NCBI GenBank assembly: GCA_903825065.1
Contig: CAIJZG010000321.1
Span: 1-9,279, forward strand
Reading direction: 5' to 3'
DNA length: 9,279 nt
From: an uncultured Bacteroidota bacterium
GTDB taxonomy: Bacteria; Bacteroidota; Bacteroidia; Chitinophagales; Chitinophagaceae
Position 1 is the first letter of the stretch; every line of letters starts with the position of its first letter. The position numbers and the translations under genes are program-made. Positions 4,875 to 9,279 of this stretch are shown piece after piece. A model generated the notes under the pieces. That model made no database searches and was not told the origin of the DNA. It worked only from the letters and a program-made list of their open reading frames with translations.

Positions 4875-7500
4875 TAAGATTCCCTAAACTTTCCTCAATC
4901 GTCTTAATCCTGGCCACTGCATCCGCTTGTTTTTTTCTTTCAAAATCAACTACTTCAGGCTTTGCATTTTGTACAAAACGTTCGTTGGATAATTTCGAAG
5001 TAACACTTTGCAAAAATTTAGTTTGATATTCTAAATCTTTCAACAATTCAGCTCTTAGTGTTGTTGCATCTAATACTTTTTCTGTCTCTATAAAGAATTT
5101 ATCTTTTTCTATTGCAACTACAATGCTATTGGCAATAGGTTCTGTTGTAAACTTAGTCTCCTCTGCGTTTACTTGCTTCGCCAATATTTTTTCGATCGCT
5201 TGATAACTACTAATGTTTTCAGATTGTATATGTAGTTTGATGGTTTCTTTAGGCTTTAATTGATTCTTATTTCTCGCATCCCTTAAAGCTGATATTACAT
5301 TCTTTAATAATTCTCCAGCAGCTGTAATTTCGTCGTTAACAGATTTGATGGGCTGGTTTTGTTTTACACAGAGATCATCTTTTTGTTCATTAAGTAAGTG
5401 ATATATTTCTTCAGTGATAAATGGAATAAATGGGTGCAATAATTGCATTAATTCCTCAAAATATTGAACTGTTCTTTTGTAAACAGCAGTATCCATGGGT
5501 TGCTCAAAACCAGGCTTGATCCACTCTAAATACCAACTACAAAAATCATCCCAAACCAAACTGTAAATAATCTTCAATGCTTCACTTAAACGGAATTGTT
5601 GCATCAATACTTCTACTTCTGCTTTGGCCGTATTCAACCTATTTTCAAACCAGTTAATTGCAAAATCATTTGTCAAATCGGTACCAAGATCCGATTGTCG
5701 TGCCTCCCACATTTTCAATAACTTCAAAGCATTCCACAATTTGTTATTGAAATTTCTTCCTTGTTCTAATGAAGATTCATCAAATAATAAATCATTACCT
5801 GCAGGAGATGCAATCATGATGCCAAACCTTACTGCATCTGCACCATATTGATCAATCAGTCCAAGTAAATCTGGCGAGTTTCCTAAACTCTTACTCATTT
5901 TTCTTCCTTGCTTGTCCCTTACAATCCCTGTAAAATAAACATCGCTGAAAGGTTTCTCTCCTCTGAATTCATATCCAGCCATAATCATCCTGGCTACCCA
6001 GAAGAAAATGATTTCAGGTGCAGTAACCAATGTATTTGTAGGATAATAATAGTTGACTTCTGCATTATCAGGATCCGATAAACCTTTGAATACTTCAAAA
6101 GGCCATAGCCAACTGGAGAACCAGGTATCTAAGCAATCTTCATCTTGCTTAATATCTTCAATTTTAATTTTTGAATTTTGACTTTTGAATTTTTCAAATG
6201 CTTCTTCCAGTGAATGCGCAACTACAAAAGATCCGTCTTCTAAATAATAAGCTGGAATCCGATGTCCCCACCAAAGTTGGCGACTAATACACCAGTCTTT
6301 GATATTCTCCATCCAATGGCGATAAAGGTTTTTGAACTTTGCAGGATGAAAATTGATTTCATCATCCATCACTGCTTTCAAAGCTGGTTCTGAAATGGCT
6401 TTCATACTAACCCACCATTGTAAACTCAATCTTGATTCAACTACTGCATCTGTTCTTTCACTAAAACCTACCTGATTAGTATAATCTTCAATCTTAACCA
6501 AATTACCTGCAGCTTCTAATTCAGGTATGATCTTTTTGCGAACATCGAATCGATCTTCTCCAATAAATATTTGTGCAGCTTCACTCATCGTACCATCATC
6601 ATTCATGGTATCGATAATTTCGAGTTGGTATTTTTGTCCTAATTGATAATCGTTAATATCGTGAGCAGGCGTAACTTTTAAAGCCCCTGTTCCAAAATCT
6701 ATTTCTACATATTCATCTGGTATAATCGGTATTCTTCTGTTTATTAAAGGAACAAAAGCGAATTTACCATGTAAGTGTTTAAAACGATCATCATTTGGAT
6801 TTACACAGATAGCTGTATCGCCCATTATGGTTTCTGGTCTTACCGTAGCAATTGTTATAAATTCATGATGCGATTCTGAGCCTGTATCAATTCTATATCG
6901 GATATAATATAACTTACTCTGAACCTCTTTATAAATCACCTCTTCATCACTCAAAGCAGTCTTAGCCCGTACATCCCAGTTAATCATGCGCTTGCCTCGA
7001 TAGATATGTCCTTTTGCATATAGATCGTTAAAGACCTTAATAACTGATTGATAATAGTCTGGATCCATTGTAAAAGAGGTACGATCCCAATCCAAACTGC
7101 AACCCAATTTGCGTAATTGCTGTAAAATAATCCCGCCATATTTCTCTTTCCATTCCCAGGCATAACTAAGAAACTCATCCCTTTTTAAAGATGATTTAGC
7201 AATTCCCCTTTCACGAAGCATGGCTACAACTTTAGCCTCTGTAGCGATAGAAGCATGATCTGTACCCGGAACCCAGCAAGCATTTTTGCCCATCATTCTA
7301 GCTCTACGAACCAAAATATCCTGAATGGAATTGTTAAGGCAATGACCCATATGTAATACTCCAGTAACATTAGGAGGAGGAATCACAACCGTATAAGGTT
7401 CACGATTATCAGGTTTACTATTGAAATAACCCTTTTCTATCCAATGTTTATACCATTTTATTTCAACGTCTGTAGGGATATAATTCTTACTCAGTTCCAT
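4870..7500 (-). CDS. valS: Valyl-tRNA synthetase
   Basis: Class Ia aminoacyl-tRNA synthetase that charges tRNA-Val with valine in the cytoplasm and hydrolyses mischarged Thr-tRNA-Val. The 876 residues are full length. The N-terminal Rossmann part has PPPNVTGVLHMGH (41-53), with the HIGH-type signature HMGH. The CP1 editing domain (about 190-350) has TIATVRPETIMGDTA (216-230) and GTGALKVTPAHD (270-281) with the conserved D281. ISRQLWWGHRIPAYY (405-419) and DEDCLDTWFSSWLWPF (453-468) lead to KMSKS (534-538). The anticodon-binding helical domain follows (about 600-740), and the end (about 805-876) is the tRNA-binding coiled-coil arm typical of ValRS. Residues 435-450 (FEKFKSQNSKIKIEDI) are coded by a repeat-like tract. 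The ATG start gives the family N-terminus, 24 bp after a -7 box. The gene is not linked by function to its neighbours. Confidence 0.98.
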   Translation of the reverse strand: MELSKNYIPTDVEIKWYKHWIEKGYFNSKPDNREPYTVVIPPPNVTGVLHMGHCLNNSIQDILVRRARMMGKNACWVPGTDHASIATEAKVVAMLRERGIAKSSLKRDEFLSYAWEWKEKYGGIILQQLRKLGCSLDWDRTSFTMDPDYYQSVIKVFNDLYAKGHIYRGKRMINWDVRAKTALSDEEVIYKEVQSKLYYIRYRIDTGSESHHEFITIATVRPETIMGDTAICVNPNDDRFKHLHGKFAFVPLINRRIPIIPDEYVEIDFGTGALKVTPAHDINDYQLGQKYQLEIIDTMNDDGTMSEAAQIFIGEDRFDVRKKIIPELEAAGNLVKIEDYTNQVGFSERTDAVVESRLSLQWWVSMKAISEPALKAVMDDEINFHPAKFKNLYRHWMENIKDWCISRQLWWGHRIPAYYLEDGSFVVAHSLEEAFEKFKSQNSKIKIEDIKQDEDCLDTWFSSWLWPFEVFKGLSDPDNAEVNYYYPTNTLVTAPEIIFFWVARMIMAGYEFRGEKPFSDVYFTGIVRDKQGRKMSKSLGNSPDLLGLIDQYGADAVRFGIMIASPAGNDLLFDESSLEQGRNFNNKLWNALKLLKMWEARQSDLGTDLTNDFAINWFENRLNTAKAEVEVLMQQFRLSEALKIIYSLVWDDFCSWYLEWIKPGFEQPMDTAVYKRTVQYFEELMQLLHPFIPFITEEIYHLLNEQKDDLCVKQNQPIKSVNDEITAAGELLKNVISALRDARNKNQLKPKETIKLHIQSENISSYQAIEKILAKQVNAEETKFTTEPIANSIVVAIEKDKFFIETEKVLDATTLRAELLKDLEYQTKFLQSVTSKLSNERFVQNAKPEVVDFERKKQADAVARIKTIEESLGNLN
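6160..6195. repeat. Heptamer-type AT-rich repeat inside the valS coding sequence
   Basis: The tract carries TTTTGAATTTT twice, 14 bp apart (6169-6179 and 6183-6193), and breaks into near-heptamers ATTTTGA and CTTTTGA. It shares the 12-mer TTTTGAATTTTT with the 14-mer repeat after valS. It is in frame and encodes a lysine/serine-rich piece (SQNSKIKI) in the variable loop just before DEDCLDTWFSS, a spot where bacterial ValRS sequences differ. This suggests a repeat that was tolerated in a surface loop. Confidence 0.5.
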
Positions 7501-7524
7501 GCTTGCAGCTATTTAAATAGTGTG

Positions 7525-7532
7525 CAAATGTA
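7525..7532 (-). promoter_or_regulatory. -7 promoter box of valS
   Basis: The minus strand reads TACATTTG, an exact TAnnTTTG match, 24 bp before the valS ATG, followed by GCAC as at ahcY. At the expected -33 distance (7552-7555) the minus strand has TTTT, a 3 of 4 match to TTTG. It lies in the 79-bp gap after the small lipoprotein gene, so valS can be transcribed on its own. Confidence 0.55.
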
Positions 7533-7579
7533 AGGAAAAGGGGGGTGGCTAAAAAGGGAAAGTCAATTTGGTTTAGAAT

Positions 7580-7822
7580 TTACCAAACCATACTATTTTT
7601 TAGGAGGTCGATCGTAGAAATATCTATTTGATTATCATTTTCTTTTATTAATTCCTCTTTAGTTGGAATGTATTCTGTACTTCTTCCACTTATACCAACA
7701 GCAGATCTACAGGTCTTTTCAGTACTTTTCACCCCTTTACAAATGGTTTCTATAGCATCTTTACGATTATTTCTACATCCCATTAAGCAAACTATACAAA
7801 TAATGAAAAGTAAGGCCTTCAT
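7580..7822 (-). CDS. Small lipoprotein of unknown function
   Basis: An 80-residue protein that I do not recognise. The ATG at 7822 gives a typical lipoprotein signal peptide (MKALLFIICIVCLMGC, lipobox LMGC, lipidated Cys16), so a cell-envelope location is likely. The mature part is only about 65 residues: a basic, Cys-containing start (CRNNRKDAIETICKG, then STEKTCRS), a small Gly/Ser turn, and a charged, probably helical C-terminus (PTKEELIKEN, then DISTIDLLKNS). A longer frame opens at TTG 7852, but the extra ten residues would spoil the signal peptide, and a -7 box lies in between, so the ATG is preferred. Cys28 and Cys38 of this form could make a disulfide. It precedes valS on the same strand by 79 bp, but valS has its own promoter box. 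No terminator was seen after it. It could be a real gene with few relatives; the lipobox is the main support. Confidence 0.6.
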   Translation of the reverse strand: MKALLFIICIVCLMGCRNNRKDAIETICKGVKSTEKTCRSAVGISGRSTEYIPTKEELIKENDNQIDISTIDLLKNSMVW

Positions 7823-7840
7823 ATTAGTTGATTGACTATT

Positions 7841-7848
7841 CAAAATTA
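7841..7848 (-). promoter_or_regulatory. Candidate -7 box of the small lipoprotein gene
   Basis: The minus strand reads TAATTTTG, matching TAnnTTTG, 18 bp before the ATG at 7822. No -33 match is seen. Its place between the TTG at 7852 and the ATG supports the shorter protein. Confidence 0.35.
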
Positions 7849-8052
7849 GCAACTAGGTTTAATGTTATAGGTTAACAGATGTTAATTATAGCTAACGTAC
7901 CAATAAATAAAATGTTACTTCCATTGCACATCATTATTTGTAGATGAAAGGATTATTTTATTACAGTCGATTAACTAATTTTCTTAGTTTTAAACATAGA
8001 AAGCCTTTTAAGGGGATTTTTTCAGTAACAATAGAATTGTAATCATTAATAG

Positions 8053-8058
8053 TAAGGA
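8053..8058 (+). promoter_or_regulatory. Weak purine-rich ribosome site of the exonuclease/GIY-YIG gene
   Basis: TAAGGA lies 4 nt before the ATG at 8063, the only Shine-Dalgarno-like match I saw next to a start in this window. The spacing is shorter than ideal. An in-frame TAA (8060-8062) directly before the ATG rules out any longer N-terminus. TAGAATTG (8032-8039) is a one-mismatch candidate -7 box. Confidence 0.35.
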
Positions 8059-8062
8059 CTAA

Positions 8063-9279
8063 ATGCGTTTTGCGGTAGTAGATATAGAAACAACAGGAGG
8101 ATTTCCAGAACAACATGGTATTACAGAAATTGCCATTGTTTTAATGGATGGCAAGGAAATTGAGGGAAAGTATTCAACTTTGGTGAATCCTCATCAACCG
8201 ATTCCACCATTTATAGCTAACATGACCGGGATTTCTGATGCGATGGTTGCAAAAGCACCTTCCTTTGAACTTGTTGCTGAAAAAATTAATGAGTTATTGA
8301 AAGGCAGAATTTTTGTAGCTCATAATGTAAATTTTGATTTTTCCTTTGTGAAATATCATTTGCAGCAGGCAGGATATCATTTACAAACGCCAAAACTTTG
8401 TACTATTCGAATGAGTAGAAAAGTTTTTCCGGGTTTTCGAAAATATGGCTTAGGGCATTTAACAAGAGAACTTGGTATTAGAATTGAAGATAGACATCGG
8501 GCAGGAGGTGACGCATTAGCAACAGCGCAAGTAATGCAGTTGATTCAAGAAAAAGATGGAGTGCAAGTCATCAAAGACATGCTAAAGAAAGAAAATAGGA
8601 TGCAGATACTTCCTCCTAATTTACCTGAACAACAAGTAAAAGATTTGCCTAAAGATCCCGGTGTATATTATTTTAAAGATGCAAAGGGGAAAGTTATTTA
8701 TGTAGGCAAGGCAAAGTGCTTACAAAAAAGAGTAATAAGTCATTTTACAGGATTAGATATAAGTAAAAAGAGACAAGATTTTCTTAAAGGTATTTATTCG
8801 ATAAGTTTTCAGGTTTGTCCTACAGAATTTGCTGCTTCACTTTTAGAAAGTGTTGAGATTAAACGGTTATGGCCAATACATAATAAAAGTCAAAAAAGAT
8901 ACGAACAACTTTGGGGAATTTATCACTTTGAAGATAGTAGGGGATATTTCCGTTTGGCAATCGATAAAAAAGTAAAACATACGCAACCAATCGCAAGCTT
9001 TTCAATGCTCGCTGATGCACATAGAATGTTATGGAAATTAGTACGCGATTTTCAGTTACATCCTGTTCTTTGTTTTCTTGATCAATCTGAAGTTGATGAG
9101 TATCCTGATACTGATGAATATAATTTGGCTGTTATGTCTGCTATTCATTGGATTAAATCAAAGAAGGAAACTTATTTAATAAGAGAAAAAAATAATTGTG
9201 TATTGATAGAAGATGGCAGATTTTACGGGATGGGTTCGATCGATAATCATTTAAAAATTACAGAATTAAATGTGATCAA
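8063..9279 (+). CDS. DEDDh exonuclease (DnaQ-like) fused to a GIY-YIG nuclease domain, 3' end missing
   Basis: The first 405 codons are open and run off the right edge. Residues 1-165 form a DnaQ/polymerase III epsilon-type 3'-5' exonuclease: VVDIETTG (D7 and E9), AHNVNFDFSF (H86-type motif with D92) and the DEDDh signature HRAGGDA (H145 and D150). After a linker (about 166-193), residues 194-275 form a UvrC/Cho-like GIY-YIG endonuclease: DPGVYYF (GVY, 200-202), VIYVGKA (IYVG, 212-215), R223, the metal-binding glutamate in LLESVEIK (E262), and N274. Both active sites look intact. The remaining part (276-405) is not recognised; the UvrB-binding and helix-hairpin-helix parts of UvrC are not seen so far. 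The architecture, an exonuclease plus a UvrC-type nicking domain, is known in Bacteroidota and Actinobacteria and is thought to serve DNA repair. It is often annotated only as a polymerase III epsilon subunit, but no polymerase partner is nearby. The start is fixed by the preceding in-frame stop. Confidence 0.9.
   Translation, partial: MRFAVVDIETTGGFPEQHGITEIAIVLMDGKEIEGKYSTLVNPHQPIPPFIANMTGISDAMVAKAPSFELVAEKINELLKGRIFVAHNVNFDFSFVKYHLQQAGYHLQTPKLCTIRMSRKVFPGFRKYGLGHLTRELGIRIEDRHRAGGDALATAQVMQLIQEKDGVQVIKDMLKKENRMQILPPNLPEQQVKDLPKDPGVYYFKDAKGKVIYVGKAKCLQKRVISHFTGLDISKKRQDFLKGIYSISFQVCPTEFAASLLESVEIKRLWPIHNKSQKRYEQLWGIYHFEDSRGYFRLAIDKKVKHTQPIASFSMLADAHRMLWKLVRDFQLHPVLCFLDQSEVDEYPDTDEYNLAVMSAIHWIKSKKETYLIREKNNCVLIEDGRFYGMGSIDNHLKITELNVI

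Noticed and set aside
5624..5851. Plus-strand open frame of 75 codons opposite valS
   Set aside because: Lies wholly antisense to conserved ValRS coding sequence, with no promoter or ribosome site.
7568..7590. Possible hairpin after the small lipoprotein gene (TGGTTT/AAACCA)
   Set aside because: Only a 6-bp stem with a 10-nt loop, it overlaps the last codons, and no T-run follows; too weak to call a terminator.
7944..8042. 32-codon plus-strand open frame before the nuclease gene, with a basic product starting MKGLFYYSRL
   Set aside because: No ribosome site, no recognisable motif, and a length expected by chance in such DNA. Its position 20 bp before the nuclease start leaves a leader peptide possible but unsupported.
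7823..8062. tRNA or small RNA gene in the 240-bp gap
   Set aside because: No cloverleaf, no CCA end and no strong hairpin with a T-run were found; only a candidate -7 box and a weak ribosome site can be named.

Overview
The window looks like ordinary chromosomal DNA from an AT-rich member of the Bacteroidota, most likely the Chitinophagaceae or a close relative (inference; no 16S or other marker is present). The reasons are: several genes have a TAnnTTTG box, the Bacteroidota -7 promoter element, a short distance upstream of their starts; Shine-Dalgarno sequences are mostly absent; and the mix of lipoproteins, adenosylhomocysteinase, valyl-tRNA synthetase and a DnaQ-type exonuclease fused to a GIY-YIG nuclease fits that phylum. 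No phage genes, transposase, integrase, CRISPR array, tRNA or rRNA were found.

Left part (1-2258, minus strand): a plant-type soluble acyl-ACP desaturase (72-1049) and a lipoprotein polysaccharide deacetylase (1202-2032). They are separate units. A strong hairpin terminator lies after each, and a second, unexplained hairpin lies ahead of the desaturase. The gap 2033-2258 holds a candidate promoter, a four-copy GTGAGRA heptamer repeat and the terminator of the next gene.

Middle (2259-4204): adenosylhomocysteinase ahcY on the minus strand, divergent from an Lrp/AsnC regulator on the plus strand. Their 119-bp shared gap holds a clean -7 box for ahcY. A dyad abuts this box and covers the place where the -33 element should be, which suggests that the regulator controls S-adenosylhomocysteine recycling.

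Right-middle (4201-7822, minus strand): a small lipoprotein of unknown function, valS with its own -7 box, and a secreted or membrane PAP2 phosphatase 33 bp after valS, probably in the same transcript. The PAP2 gene is convergent with the regulator and the two overlap by 4 bp. AT-rich repeats with a 14-bp period occur in the valS/PAP2 gap and inside the valS coding sequence.

Right end (8063-9279, plus strand): a DEDDh exonuclease/GIY-YIG endonuclease fusion that runs off the edge. The 240-bp gap before it (7823-8062) holds only the candidate lipoprotein promoter and a weak purine-rich ribosome site.

The genes do not form one pathway. I see no convincing new multi-gene system; the most interesting points are the ahcY/Lrp control region, the nuclease fusion and the heptamer-type repeats.
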